From: Peptoniphilus sp. ING2-D1G
GTDB taxonomy: Bacteria > Bacillota > Clostridia > Tissierellales > Peptoniphilaceae
NCBI GenBank assembly: GCA_000952975.1
Contig: LM997412.1
Location: 1,116,001 to 1,180,000 of the forward strand
DNA: 64,000 nt
Reading direction: 5' to 3'
Every line of letters starts with the position of its first letter. The first letter of the stretch is position 1. The translations under genes and the position numbers were made by a program. This document shows, piece after piece, positions 9,001 to 16,334 of this stretch. Below the pieces are notes generated by a model. It saw only the letters and a program-made list of their open reading frames with translations, was not told the DNA's origin and ran no database searches.

Positions 9001-9042
9001 AAGCATAGAGATGTTTTTGAGCTTAACATCTTAAATGCTTAA
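6022..9042 (+). CDS. BTAD/SARP-type transcriptional regulator with AAA ATPase and TPR domains
   Basis: This 1006-residue cytoplasmic regulator has four parts in order. The first is an N-terminal winged-helix DNA-binding domain (about residues 1-90, with DEMAGLLWPDENEKIAKKNLR). Next is a bacterial transcriptional activation domain (about 95-230). A STAND/AAA ATPase follows, with Walker A GEAGIGKSS near residue 277 and Walker B VIIFEDMQWMD near 390. Long helical TPR repeats fill about 690-990. The ATG at 6022 is preferred over one at 6007 because AAAGGA lies between them at the right distance. Such proteins switch on target genes when a ligand or partner reaches the sensor region. It is divergent from the transporter-hutH operon, so it may control that operon. 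That is inference only, and its inducer is unknown. Confidence 0.85.
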   Translation: MEKIYAKLFGSPQILKNGEKIFFPYAKINALIYYILINKIVSRDEMAGLLWPDENEKIAKKNLRNALYQAKKCIGLDFIVSPKKSILILNNELNIESDVDIFLKDPKNNLDLYKGDFLQGFFLKDAEDYEYWIIKNRSTLQDKFTSESYLNIEKDIDSENYENIEQRINDLIQLDEFDEKNFRLLMKFYQKTGRNVKVIETYHDLSKLLNNELGVTPDAETKKIYDKSIDQIDLDNTKKKLSEDFYYGRYQEIASIEKTLKTYKEEGIAKSIFVTGEAGIGKSSLKEKVFKNKKDDFIIIESFCYQAEKDYSLRSFSVLADKASKILKNLNIELSVFLNSTISDVLPHINQNLLEPKILESKDLINCEMISQTLVDILRKINEEKKLVIIFEDMQWMDKISIKLLTSVMLHLRNEVVFFLTARAQHNQDLENLLTSLQRYNQIEKIELERFDFQNSKNFLEKALPDTEFEEEKIKKIYSESEGNPFFLSEYINLLKSDSDIDIMSSKMVDTIKSRFLYLSEDEINILNLVSFFYDEADLDILAEVINLDEYDVIKLLEELENRNILKEINHTNRISIIFTHSKLREYIYMIQPDSKKKIMHKKIGEILESRLKRNKKTPYIYSKLVYHFDKSGEQLKTLKYKIEMLNYYLNFSHELFPILTIQESEKENIYISRDKINEMFENIMESFKDLRANESPEDINLLEIEFFYMKGRYLIRDGNYKDGLNDIRYVIGKATETNNQDYILDGYKQFIFYNIQTNNPKEMIEYIELALDLAVKCNYHKEIGILLRLKGLYNMMIGNYYTAEQLLNESINTLTVTKEVANKYSINIAAAYNYIGELRNASGKYEEAIEMFKSAIKLSEDKNALSSLSIFYINMGKSYFSLNDLENSKKYFNSAYNLYGQFDSFWKRAVLDSYMALTELRLENYEDSLKYITNALSMVNTMKDPRDLGAVNFAMYYISKFADENKEKGSIFKEILTDSTLHYKKEAIKYLDKHRDVFELNILNA

Positions 9043-9047
9043 AAAAA

Positions 9048-9136
9048 TATTTAGGGGAGCAGGCGCTGAGAGGAATTAATATTCGACCCTTTAAGCTGAT
9101 CCGGATAATGCCGGCGTAGCGAATGTCTTCTCACCT
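9048..9136 (+). ncRNA. TPP riboswitch (THI element)
   Basis: The conserved order is complete: GGGGAGC at 9054-9060, GCTGAGAGG near 9065, GACCCTTTAAGCTGATC near 9085, then CCGGATAATGCCGG and CGTAGCGAA. The last block differs by one base from the usual CGTAGGGAA. The 3' edge runs straight into TCACCT (9131-9136), which can pair with AGGTGA (9147-9152), the ribosome site of thiT. This implies control of translation initiation: with TPP bound, the P1 stem forms and the ribosome site stays masked. Confidence 0.93.
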
Positions 9137-9156
9137 ATTCTTTGAAAGGTGATTTT

Positions 9157-9678
9157 ATGAACAAAACTAAAGCTTTAACTCAAGCGGGAATAATGATTGC
9201 ACTATCACAAATCCTGTCCTATGTGAAATTTGTCGAAATGCCACAAGGCGGATCTGTTACAGTTGCAAGCATGGTTCCCGTAATTTTTTACAGTTTATTG
9301 TGGGGACCTAAGTACGGTATACTTGCATGTACTGTCTACGGATTCTTACAATTTGCCTTAGGCGGAGTAATGTTACATCCTATGTCCATACTCATAGACT
9401 ACATTTTGGCCTTCGGTCTACTGGGAATTGCTGGATTCTTTAATAAAAGCTTTAAGAGTGCGCTTTTCGGCACTACTTTAGCAATACTTTTAAGATATCT
9501 GATGCACTTCATAAGCGGCGTAACATTATTTTATATGTACGCTCCTGAAGGTCAACCTGTGTGGCTCTACTCTTTGGTTTACAACAGCTTCATGCTTGTT
9601 GAACTTGTAATATCGCTTCCTCCTATAGCATTTTTATACAAGAGAGTAATAGAAAAAGGACTTGTGGATACTAAATAA
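9157..9678 (+). CDS. thiT: Energy-coupled thiamine transporter, S component ThiT
   Basis: ThiT is the membrane substrate-binding subunit that captures thiamine for a shared ECF module (EcfA, EcfA', EcfT, not in this window). The 173-residue protein has about six membrane segments and family features such as GPKYGILACTVYGFLQF near residue 50 and a late VYNSFMLVELVISLPP. The ATG at 9157 follows GAAAGGTGA at 9144-9152; a TTG at 9142 lies inside the leader and is unlikely. The TPP riboswitch directly upstream confirms thiamine specificity and predicts repression when thiamine pyrophosphate is abundant. It appears to be transcribed alone. Confidence 0.94.
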   Translation: MNKTKALTQAGIMIALSQILSYVKFVEMPQGGSVTVASMVPVIFYSLLWGPKYGILACTVYGFLQFALGGVMLHPMSILIDYILAFGLLGIAGFFNKSFKSALFGTTLAILLRYLMHFISGVTLFYMYAPEGQPVWLYSLVYNSFMLVELVISLPPIAFLYKRVIEKGLVDTK

Positions 9679-9705
9679 AAGGCATATTTATGCTATAAAC
9701 GGCAT

Positions 9706-9748
9706 GAATATTAAAGAAGAGATACAAAGCATCTCTTCTTTAATATTC
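9706..9748 (+). terminator. Long hairpin after thiT
   Basis: Perfect 18-bp arms (9706-9723 and 9731-9748) enclose ACAAAGC, 28 bp past the thiT stop. No long U-tract follows, so it may act as a terminator or as a 3' stabilising structure. Confidence 0.65.
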
Positions 9749-9807
9749 ACAAGTCTTTAACTTTATTATCACAACTTTCTATGATAATATTAGTTAGAGG
9801 TGAGAAT

Positions 9808-10425
9808 ATGAAAAAATTAATTCTTATGCTTGTTTTAACCGCTATGACGCTGACTGCTTGCGGGCAAAAAAACAATGAAAACAATATGGATAATATAGAA
9901 AAGACAAATAATGTAGCTAATGTGGAAAATGAAAGTATAAATTTAAATGACAAAGAAAAAATTGACAATCAAACAGACGCTTCCTTCGACGAATTTACAG
10001 GTTCAATTGATAACTTCAACGCTATTTTAAAAATCACACCCTTTACAAATGCAGACTTGGAGGATGTAAAAAATGAATTCGGTGAAAATAGTGACGAATA
10101 CCTGTGTCTTCAAGATGACCGACCTCTATATAAGCTTGAAACTTATCTGAATTATACAGGAGATACCGTTGAGGGAATCCAAGATGTAGATGAAATAAAA
10201 TATACAATTACCATAGACGGAGAAGATATTACAAGCGAATTTTTCGGCAACAGACAAGTAATGGAGTCGCTCCTTTCAAAAAGAAATTTAAGCCACGGAA
10301 AATACTATTATAAAGATTCCGAAAGGTCTCAAGCTCCCACTGACAGCAGTGAAATACTTCTAAAAAGCGAAGGTAACGCCATAGATGTACTTAATTTCGA
10401 AATAAAATTAAATAAAGCAAATTAA
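9808..10425 (+). CDS. Lipoprotein of unknown function
   Basis: The protein has a type II signal peptide, MKKLILMLVLTAMTLTAC, with the lipobox LTAC, so it is expected to be lipid-anchored on the outer face of the membrane. The ATG at 9808 follows AGAGGTGA. An in-frame ATG 27 bp upstream has no ribosome site. The mature part is about 187 residues: an Asn-rich, acidic linker of roughly 45 residues and then a domain with alternating short strands (KYTITIDGEDITSEFF) that I do not recognise. It is flanked by terminators and appears monocistronic. No substrate or partner can be inferred. Confidence 0.8.
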   Translation: MKKLILMLVLTAMTLTACGQKNNENNMDNIEKTNNVANVENESINLNDKEKIDNQTDASFDEFTGSIDNFNAILKITPFTNADLEDVKNEFGENSDEYLCLQDDRPLYKLETYLNYTGDTVEGIQDVDEIKYTITIDGEDITSEFFGNRQVMESLLSKRNLSHGKYYYKDSERSQAPTDSSEILLKSEGNAIDVLNFEIKLNKAN

Positions 10426-10428
10426 AAA

Positions 10429-10446
10429 ACTCTGCCTTTGCAGAGT
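10429..10446 (+). terminator. Hairpin just after the lipoprotein gene
   Basis: ACTCTGC and GCAGAGT pair around CTTT, 4 bp after the stop. The U-tract is poor, so it probably works with the stronger hairpin that follows. Confidence 0.55.
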
Positions 10447-10464
10447 GTAAATTATCACAAATAT

Positions 10465-10496
10465 AAAAAGATGTTGGGAAATCCCAACATCTTTTT
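10465..10496. terminator. Bidirectional terminator between lipoprotein gene and pta
   Basis: Fifteen-bp arms (AAAAAGATGTTGGGA and its complement) around a two-base loop end in T5 on both strands. It can serve the rightward lipoprotein gene and the leftward pta gene. Confidence 0.88.
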
Positions 10497-10508
10497 AATT
10501 TAAATTAA

Positions 10509-11480
10509 CTACATAATAGTTTGGGCAGCTGTAACAATCGCCAAGTAATATACTTCTTCAGCTGTAGTTCCCCTTGACAGGTCATTTACAGGAGCGTTTA
10601 ATCCTTGAAGAATAGGTCCTATAGCCTTGAATCCTCCAAATCTTTGAGCAAGTTTGTATCCGATGTTGCCCGCTTCAATAGAGGGGAATATAAATACATT
10701 TGCCTGTCCTGCTACAGGACTGTTAGGAGCTTTGATTTTTGCTACTTCAGGTACAAAGGCGGCGTCAAATTGAAACTCTCCGTCAACTTTCATGCTGGGA
10801 TCAAGCTCTTTAGCTATCTTAACCGCATCAGCAACTTTATCTACAAGCGGATGGGACGCTGAGCCCTTTGTCGAGAAGGAAAGAAGTGCCACTTTGGGAT
10901 TCATGCCGAATCGCTTTGCCATTTCATTTGAAAGAACCGCAACCTCAGCCAATCCTTGTGCGTCCAGTTCAATGTTAATAGCGCAGTCGGCCATTAAGTA
11001 GGTTTCTTCTCCTCTGATCATCAAGAAAGCACCGCTTGTCCTTTTATAACCTTCTCTGGTCTTTATTATTTGAAGCGCAGGTCTTACGGTATCTCCTGTT
11101 GTATGAGCGGCACCTGATACCATGCCTTGTGCTTTGCCCGTATATACAAGCATCGTTCCGAAATAGTTTTCGTCATAGATCAATTTTTCTGCTTTTTCGC
11201 GATCTAATTTGCCCTTTCTTCTTTCCATCAACTGTTCAATCAGTTCTTCAATTTCTTCATATTCGCGAGGATCTATATAGTTGAACTCTTCTAAATTGTA
11301 TCCCAATTTATGTGCAGTATATTCAACTTGTTTTCTAGGTCCTAAAATAATCGGATTAAGCAACTCTTCATCTTGAATTTGTTTAACTGCTGTAAGAACT
11401 CTCACATCGTATCCCTCCGGGAATACTATTGTAGGTTTTATCTTTGTAATTTTACCTCTCAAAACTTTTAATAAATCCAT
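10509..11480 (-). CDS. pta: Phosphate acetyltransferase
   Basis: Pta interconverts acetyl-CoA and phosphate with acetyl phosphate and CoA. With acetate kinase (not in the window) it yields ATP and acetate, the main energy-saving end of pyruvate fermentation. The 323-residue protein has the length of the short Pta class and its conserved segments GMVSGAAHTTGDTVRPALQI near residue 128 (landmark only), ADCAIN and FPSIEAGNIGYKLAQR. The ATG at 11480 follows AAGGAGG; an upstream ATG at 11498 precedes the ribosome site and is rejected. It would use acetyl-CoA made by the PFOR at 50482-54003. Confidence 0.95.
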   Translation of the reverse strand: MDLLKVLRGKITKIKPTIVFPEGYDVRVLTAVKQIQDEELLNPIILGPRKQVEYTAHKLGYNLEEFNYIDPREYEEIEELIEQLMERRKGKLDREKAEKLIYDENYFGTMLVYTGKAQGMVSGAAHTTGDTVRPALQIIKTREGYKRTSGAFLMIRGEETYLMADCAINIELDAQGLAEVAVLSNEMAKRFGMNPKVALLSFSTKGSASHPLVDKVADAVKIAKELDPSMKVDGEFQFDAAFVPEVAKIKAPNSPVAGQANVFIFPSIEAGNIGYKLAQRFGGFKAIGPILQGLNAPVNDLSRGTTAEEVYYLAIVTAAQTIM

Positions 11481-11548
11481 AATTGCCTCCTTAAGCATTA
11501 CTACATTTAATTATATATTAAAAATAAATGAAAAAATATATTTTCAAA

Positions 11549-12553
11549 TTAATTTTTATCTACAATATAATAATATAAAACACCGTCTTCATTTTTGTCA
11601 TAAAAATCCACTTTGCCCAAAGTTCTTAAATGTTCCAGGTGGGCATGAGCTTCTCCCACCGCAAACCATTTTTGAGAATCCGGAAATTCCGACCAGTCCT
11701 TAGCAGTAATATCCCACTTCATTTTAATGGTTACATCTCTTACGGTTAAAGGCCCATCTTCCAATGCCCTATACGCTTCAGCAAGTCTCTTTTCATGATG
11801 TGCATACATTTCTTCTATTCTTGCATTTGCGTCCTTGACCAGTTCTCTATGGGAACCAAATAAATGCTTTATGTTTAAATTCTTTACAACTTCTAAATTC
11901 TTTAAGTATTTTCCTAAACTGTCTCCAAAATCAAAACCCCAAAATTGTATATTCGATGTGATTTTAAACAAGATGTGGTCTCCACAGAAGAATATACTCT
12001 TTTCCTTATCATATAATCCGCACATGCCCGGAGTATGTCCCGATAGAGATATGACCTCAAAATTAAAATCTCCTATTTGTATTTTATCTCCGGGGAATTT
12101 AGGTTCATATTCAAAGGAGCCTCCGGTTCTGTACTTGTAACCGGGGTGATCTTTAATATCTAAATTGTCCACTCCCAACCCTTCAATATGTGCAAAACTT
12201 TGAATTTTTTCCCAATATTTCCCCTTTTGTTTACTCAAGTCATCCATCAGCTGTGCATCCACTTCCGGCATGTATATCTTCGCCCCTCTTTCATAGAAAA
12301 ATTTGGCAAGCCCTGCGTGATCTGAATGGAGATGAGTTATATAGAGTATGGATTTTTTTAAATCTATATCAAGATATTTGATATAGTTCTCAGTGTATTC
12401 CATAACCTCTTGTGTATTAAATCCTGTATCTATTATTAAGCTTTCATCGCCGTTTTTTATGATAAAAATATTTATTGACTTAAGGGGATTTCCTCTTAAG
12501 GGAATAATAACTCTAAAAACATCTTTATATACTTCTTTTATATTATTGTTCAT
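11549..12553 (-). CDS. MBL-fold metallo-hydrolase
   Basis: The 334-residue protein has the metallo-beta-lactamase fold. The metal motif THLHSDHAG lies near residue 89, a second ligand region GHTPGMCGLY near 178, and CGDHIL near 192. The last about 75 residues look like a small helical or winged domain (VRDVTIKMKWDI...HLEHLRTLGKVDF), as in LACTB2-like or hydroxyacylglutathione-hydrolase-like proteins. The start follows GGAGGCGAAAG. It is most likely a cytoplasmic zinc hydrolase, and the substrate is not predictable. It is divergent from the SLH gene and is followed by pta on the same strand with a 50-bp gap. Confidence 0.85.
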   Translation of the reverse strand: MNNNIKEVYKDVFRVIIPLRGNPLKSINIFIIKNGDESLIIDTGFNTQEVMEYTENYIKYLDIDLKKSILYITHLHSDHAGLAKFFYERGAKIYMPEVDAQLMDDLSKQKGKYWEKIQSFAHIEGLGVDNLDIKDHPGYKYRTGGSFEYEPKFPGDKIQIGDFNFEVISLSGHTPGMCGLYDKEKSIFFCGDHILFKITSNIQFWGFDFGDSLGKYLKNLEVVKNLNIKHLFGSHRELVKDANARIEEMYAHHEKRLAEAYRALEDGPLTVRDVTIKMKWDITAKDWSEFPDSQKWFAVGEAHAHLEHLRTLGKVDFYDKNEDGVLYYYIVDKN

Positions 12554-12655
12554 CTTTCGCCTCCGTTTATATTTTAACCCATTACTCTTTCTTTTAAAAC
12601 TCTAAAATTGATTTATTTCTTCTTAAGAGTTATCATATAAAAAAGAGGTGATTGA

Positions 12656-13960
12656 ATGAAGCGAGCCTTTTTGTTTGTAATGGTTATTTTTTTCTTAATT
12701 CCAATAAAAACATCGGCTTCATCTTACACGGATGTAGATGGACATTGGGCGGAGGAATATATAAACTACATAAACGAAAAAAATTTTATTGAAGGTTTTG
12801 GAGATAATACTTTTAGACCTGATGAAACTCTCAAAAAATCTCAAATATACAAAATAATAAACAGACTTTTTAACTTTACTGAAAAAAGCAATACTTATTT
12901 CAAATACATAAATGAAGATAATTGGTTTTTAAATGAACTTCAAATCGCAATAGAAGCAGGTTACATAGATGAAGATATATATTTTAAAGACGCTCCCATA
13001 AAAAGGATTGACTTTATTGACATTATAGGGTACCTGTACGGACTTGAAGATAATTCAGATAACTACAAATATTTCACCGATATAGAAAATCTTAAAAAGG
13101 ATTCAAAAAAATATGTAGGAGCTCTTTTAAAGGACGGTATACTTGAGGGTTTCAGTGATTTTAAACTCTTGCCGGAATCCACACTTTCAAGAGCTCAGGC
13201 TGCAAAAATCATAGCGATATGCGAACAAAAATATGGAAGAATTCCAAATATATCTAAGACACCTACAAACTCAATAAAAAATCCCGATGAAAATCAAGAC
13301 CCTGAAATTCTTCAATTGAAAAATAGACTGCTGAATTTGACAAGTGAAGTAAACAGCATAAATTTATCCGAATTCACCAATGAGTCCGCTATAGAATTGA
13401 ACAGAGCTGTTATGCAGGCAAACAACCTTTTGTTAAGATCCGATAATATTCCAAAGAATGAAATAATAAGAGCTATTGAAGATATTGAAAAGGCTAAAAG
13501 ACTCTTGGTGCACAAGGTTGAAAATGCACATCTCTATGTAGAAATCACCGACGAAAGAGGATTTCCCGTCGATGCGGATCTCTATATAAACAATGAAAGT
13601 TTTAGAAACGGCGACACATTAAAAAAGGGCAGATATCTTTTAAAAGTAGTTGCAAGAGACGGCAGTTCACAATCCACCTATGTAAATATGGGCGAACAGG
13701 ATAAAAGGGTTGAAATAGTATTGGAATACAGAAGCAACGAAAAAATAACCCTGTCTCTTGGGGACCATCTATATAGTGACAAGTATGAATACTACACAAA
13801 TGAAAGAGTTAAAATAACGATTCAAACTCCTCCCGGATATGAATTAAAAAATCTCTTAGTCAACGGAAATCCCAAAAAACTTTTAAGCAACGAATACATA
13901 TTTATCATAAAAGAAAATACTCGAATCGAAGCGGTATTCATTCCTATTGTGTCCATATGA
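12656..13960 (+). CDS. SLH-domain surface protein with FIVAR-like region
   Basis: The 434-residue protein has a signal peptide (about residues 1-21, ending TSA/S) and then three S-layer homology repeats. The first is clearest (YTDVDGHWAEEYI...FGDNTFRPDETLKKSQ); two weaker ones extend to about residue 185 and end in LSRAQAAKIIAI. SLH repeats anchor proteins to pyruvylated cell-wall polymer. A helical stretch at about 215-285 (FTNESAIELNRAVMQANNLL) resembles a FIVAR module. The remainder is predicted beta-rich, with an ALK-type end containing PPGYELKNLLVNG. AGAGGTGATTGA precedes the start. The likely role is a cell-surface or wall-binding protein with unknown ligand. Confidence 0.87.
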   Translation: MKRAFLFVMVIFFLIPIKTSASSYTDVDGHWAEEYINYINEKNFIEGFGDNTFRPDETLKKSQIYKIINRLFNFTEKSNTYFKYINEDNWFLNELQIAIEAGYIDEDIYFKDAPIKRIDFIDIIGYLYGLEDNSDNYKYFTDIENLKKDSKKYVGALLKDGILEGFSDFKLLPESTLSRAQAAKIIAICEQKYGRIPNISKTPTNSIKNPDENQDPEILQLKNRLLNLTSEVNSINLSEFTNESAIELNRAVMQANNLLLRSDNIPKNEIIRAIEDIEKAKRLLVHKVENAHLYVEITDERGFPVDADLYINNESFRNGDTLKKGRYLLKVVARDGSSQSTYVNMGEQDKRVEIVLEYRSNEKITLSLGDHLYSDKYEYYTNERVKITIQTPPGYELKNLLVNGNPKKLLSNEYIFIIKENTRIEAVFIPIVSI

Positions 13961-13962
13961 AT

Positions 13963-14026
13963 ATACAAAAGATAAAACACATAAAAACTCAAATTTTTGG
14001 GATTTTATGTGTTTTATCTTTTGTAT
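13963..14026. terminator. Very long perfect hairpin between SLH gene and arsC
   Basis: Arms of 24 bp (13963-13986 and 14003-14026) match perfectly around a 16-base loop, starting 3 bp after the SLH stop codon. It can act on both converging transcripts. Confidence 0.8.
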
Positions 14027-14081
14027 AATGATTTACTTTTATTTAGAATAATGCAATAAAATATTTTAATTTCTTCATATT

Positions 14082-14471
14082 CTATACAAATTTATTTTTA
14101 ATATTATCTTCTATAGTTTTAATTACCTTTAAAAATTCCTCATCACTCTTCCCCGTGGGATCATCTAAACCCCAATCTTCCGTATATTCATAAGGGATTA
14201 TAGGACACTGTACATTACATCCCATGGTGATTACCGTATCTACTTCCGGAATATCATCTATTGTTTTGGAATATTGTGTTTCTTCCATATCTATACCATA
14301 GACTTCCTTTATTATACGGACCGCATCTTGATTTATTTGAGGTTTTGTCTGAGTGCCCGCTGAATAAAATTCATATTTGTCCAAAGCGTATTTTTTGCCC
14401 AAAGCTTCCGCTATCTGACTGCGACAGGAATTATGCACGCAAATAAAAGCTACTTTCTTTTTTTCCGTCAT
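14082..14471 (-). CDS. arsC: Arsenate reductase / low-molecular-weight phosphatase family protein
   Basis: This small cytoplasmic enzyme reduces arsenate to arsenite using thiols. The N-terminal P-loop CVHNSCRSQ supplies the nucleophilic cysteine and the phosphate-binding arginine, and the DWGLDDPTGK segment supplies the general acid. A Cys-x3-Cys pair (GCNVQCP) stands where thioredoxin-coupled arsenate reductases carry their relay cysteines, with shorter spacing than in the S. aureus enzyme. Length (129) is normal. It is the last gene of the arsR operon, 1 bp after a thioredoxin-like gene that may be its reductant. A general protein-tyrosine phosphatase is the alternative, but the operon favours arsenic. 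Confidence 0.85.
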   Translation of the reverse strand: MTEKKKVAFICVHNSCRSQIAEALGKKYALDKYEFYSAGTQTKPQINQDAVRIIKEVYGIDMEETQYSKTIDDIPEVDTVITMGCNVQCPIIPYEYTEDWGLDDPTGKSDEEFLKVIKTIEDNIKNKFV

Positions 14472-14472
14472 A

Positions 14473-14823
14473 TTAATCCTCGCCTTTCTTTAAAATATTT
14501 ACAATTTCTTGTTTTTTCAGTACCTTGCCGTAACTTACAACTTTTCCCTCAATAACAAGAGCCGGAGTACTCATCACTCCATAGGATGCAATTTGAGAAA
14601 AATCAGTTATATGATCAATTAAAGGTTCATATCCCAAATCGATCAAAGCTTCCTTTGCCGCTTTTTCCAAGGCGTTGCATTTTGCACAACCTGACCCTAA
14701 AACTTTTACATCAAGACCTTTATTGGTACCTATATTGTTTTTTCCCGGTTTAGCTCCAGATTTTTCATTGTTTCGGAGGTCCATTTTTAGACTTTCTCTC
14801 CTTTTATTTTTAAATATCGACAT
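14473..14823 (-). CDS. Thioredoxin-like small redox protein
   Basis: The protein has a 35-residue basic and polar N-terminal extension and then a thioredoxin-fold core of about 78 residues. The core carries GSGCAKCNALEKA, the CxxC redox site, and the cis-proline-type segment GVMSTPALVIEGK. This matches the 'redox-active disulfide protein 2' family commonly linked to ArsP-type permeases. The start follows TAGGAG. Between the permease and arsC genes it probably carries electrons or metal(loid) thiols for the detoxification operon. Confidence 0.85.
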   Translation of the reverse strand: MSIFKNKRRESLKMDLRNNEKSGAKPGKNNIGTNKGLDVKVLGSGCAKCNALEKAAKEALIDLGYEPLIDHITDFSQIASYGVMSTPALVIEGKVVSYGKVLKKQEIVNILKKGED

Positions 14824-14835
14824 TTTAAATTTCTC

Positions 14836-15834
14836 CTAAATCAACAAATATTCAAACATATTAAAAAAATATCCAACTGAAATTATTCCAACTATGCAAA
14901 TAACTATAAAAAGTATGAGCAGTTTAGGTTTAATCGCTCTTCTAAGCATTATTAGAGAGGGCAACGACAGTGTGGTGACAGCCATCATAAAACTCAATAC
15001 CGTACCAAGTAAAGCCCCTTTTCCCAATAGAGCTTCTGCTATGGGAATTGCACCGAAAATATCGCCATACATGGGCGCCCCTATAAATGTAGCTAAAACT
15101 ACACCCAAGGAATTATTTCCTCCCAATATGTTTTCTATAAAACTTTCAGGAATCCAATTATGGATAAAAGCTCCTATCCCAACTCCAACTAAAATATAGG
15201 GCAATACTTTTTTTAACGTTTCATAAACTTGTTCCTTTGCGAAATTAAGTCTTTCTTCAACGCTTAAGGATTGTTCTTCGATTTCCACACCATTGGCATT
15301 GAGAATAAAATCTTCAACATACTCATACATATCCATTTTTTCAATTATTATTCCTCCAACAACAGCAATGATCAGTCCCATGATCACATACACAACTGCA
15401 ATTTTCGATCCGAAAATACTCATCAAAAGGACAAGACTTCCCAAATCTACCATGGGTGAAGATATTAAGAAGGAAAATGTCACTCCTATGGGTAAACCTG
15501 CACCTGTAAACCCCATAAACAGCGGAATGGATGAGCAGGAACAAAAGGGTGTGACAGTGCCTAACAAAGCAGCCGCTACATTTCCCCAAATTCCTTTAAA
15601 TTTTCCCATAATCTTTTTACTTCTTTCGGGGGGAAAGAAGCTTTGTACATAGGAAATAATAAAAATCAAAAAACACAGAAGAACTACAATCTTTATGACA
15701 TCATATATGAAAAATTGAAGAGCGGCTCCCGTTTTGCTGCTTGTGTCAATACTTATTTGTTCCAATAATTTGCCCACTAAATCACTGAGCCATTTCATGC
15801 CAAGTATCTGTTTTTGTATAAAATCCCAAATCAT
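14836..15834 (-). CDS. ArsP-type permease (COG0701/DUF318)
   Basis: The 332-residue membrane protein has about eight transmembrane segments and the family signature TPFCSCSSIPLFMGF near residue 95. A second half-repeat carries APMYGDIFGAIP near residue 253. ArsP relatives export organoarsenicals such as methylarsenite, and other members act on undefined metal(loid) thiols. A charged cytoplasmic loop (about 180-210) divides the halves. Its gene overlaps the arsR-type gene by one base and is followed by a thioredoxin-like gene and arsC, so arsenic resistance is the best reading. Substrate specificity cannot be read from sequence. Confidence 0.82.
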   Translation of the reverse strand: MIWDFIQKQILGMKWLSDLVGKLLEQISIDTSSKTGAALQFFIYDVIKIVVLLCFLIFIISYVQSFFPPERSKKIMGKFKGIWGNVAAALLGTVTPFCSCSSIPLFMGFTGAGLPIGVTFSFLISSPMVDLGSLVLLMSIFGSKIAVVYVIMGLIIAVVGGIIIEKMDMYEYVEDFILNANGVEIEEQSLSVEERLNFAKEQVYETLKKVLPYILVGVGIGAFIHNWIPESFIENILGGNNSLGVVLATFIGAPMYGDIFGAIPIAEALLGKGALLGTVLSFMMAVTTLSLPSLIMLRRAIKPKLLILFIVICIVGIISVGYFFNMFEYLLI

Positions 15835-16127
15835 TACTGAATTTCTCCGATTTCATCACAACACAAATTCTTTATATATTTTTCAAATTCCTTCAAAGTC
15901 TCCATGTTAATGGAATAATGGTTCCATTTGCCATCTCTTCTGGTATCAACTAAACCACATTCATTTAAGACTTTCATGTGATGGGACAATGTGGGTTGAG
16001 TAATTTGAAAGTGTTCCAATAAATTACATGCGCATTTTTCATTGCACTTAGAAAGGATTTCAATTATTTGCAGACGATTGGAATCACCTAAAGCCTTGCA
16101 TATTAAAGCTACATCTATAGAATTCAT
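15834..16127 (-). CDS. arsR: ArsR/SmtB family repressor
   Basis: This 97-residue winged-helix repressor has a metal-sensing CAC motif (NEKCACNLLEHF) at the start of the DNA-reading unit, matching the Cys-x-Cys arsenite site of ArsR. TQPTLSHHMKVL is the recognition helix. A CC pair near the C-terminus could provide further ligands. It heads the operon, is preceded by AGGAGAAGG, and its own promoter carries an inverted repeat overlapping the start of transcription. This predicts autorepression relieved by As(III) or Sb(III). Confidence 0.92.
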   Translation of the reverse strand: MNSIDVALICKALGDSNRLQIIEILSKCNEKCACNLLEHFQITQPTLSHHMKVLNECGLVDTRRDGKWNHYSINMETLKEFEKYIKNLCCDEIGEIQ

Positions 16128-16142
16128 ATATCCTTCTCCTCA

Positions 16143-16160
16143 CATAGATAAATATCTATA
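16143..16160 (-). promoter_or_regulatory. Candidate ArsR operator
   Basis: CATAGATA and TATCTATA form an 8-bp inverted repeat with one mismatch and a 2-bp centre, just downstream of the -10 element. A further half-site ACATAGATGA lies in the promoter spacer at 16176-16185. The position is ideal for repression. Confidence 0.65.
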
Positions 16161-16163
16161 TGA

Positions 16164-16192
16164 AGATTACTACTTACATAGATGATTGTCAA
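16164..16192 (-). promoter_or_regulatory. Promoter of the arsR operon
   Basis: On the minus strand TTGACA (16187-16192), a 17-bp spacer and TAATCT (16164-16169) precede the arsR leader. Confidence 0.75.
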
Positions 16193-16334
16193 TATATTTT
16201 TTATTTTTAATAAAAAATTTTATCTTCGCCTTTGTTTTTGTTTACGAACTACCTTTACAAGAATATGATCGATTTACATAAAATTTTTAATTAACTCAAG
16301 TAAGGAGATTTCCATTTACAAAACTTTATAGGCT

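Noticed and set aside
15293..15652. 119-codon plus-strand frame
   Set aside because: Antisense to the ArsP-type permease, whose motifs are intact.
16255..16330. Possible gene or RNA between arsR promoter and gatB terminator
   Set aside because: No open frame with a start, and no stable structure apart from the terminator.
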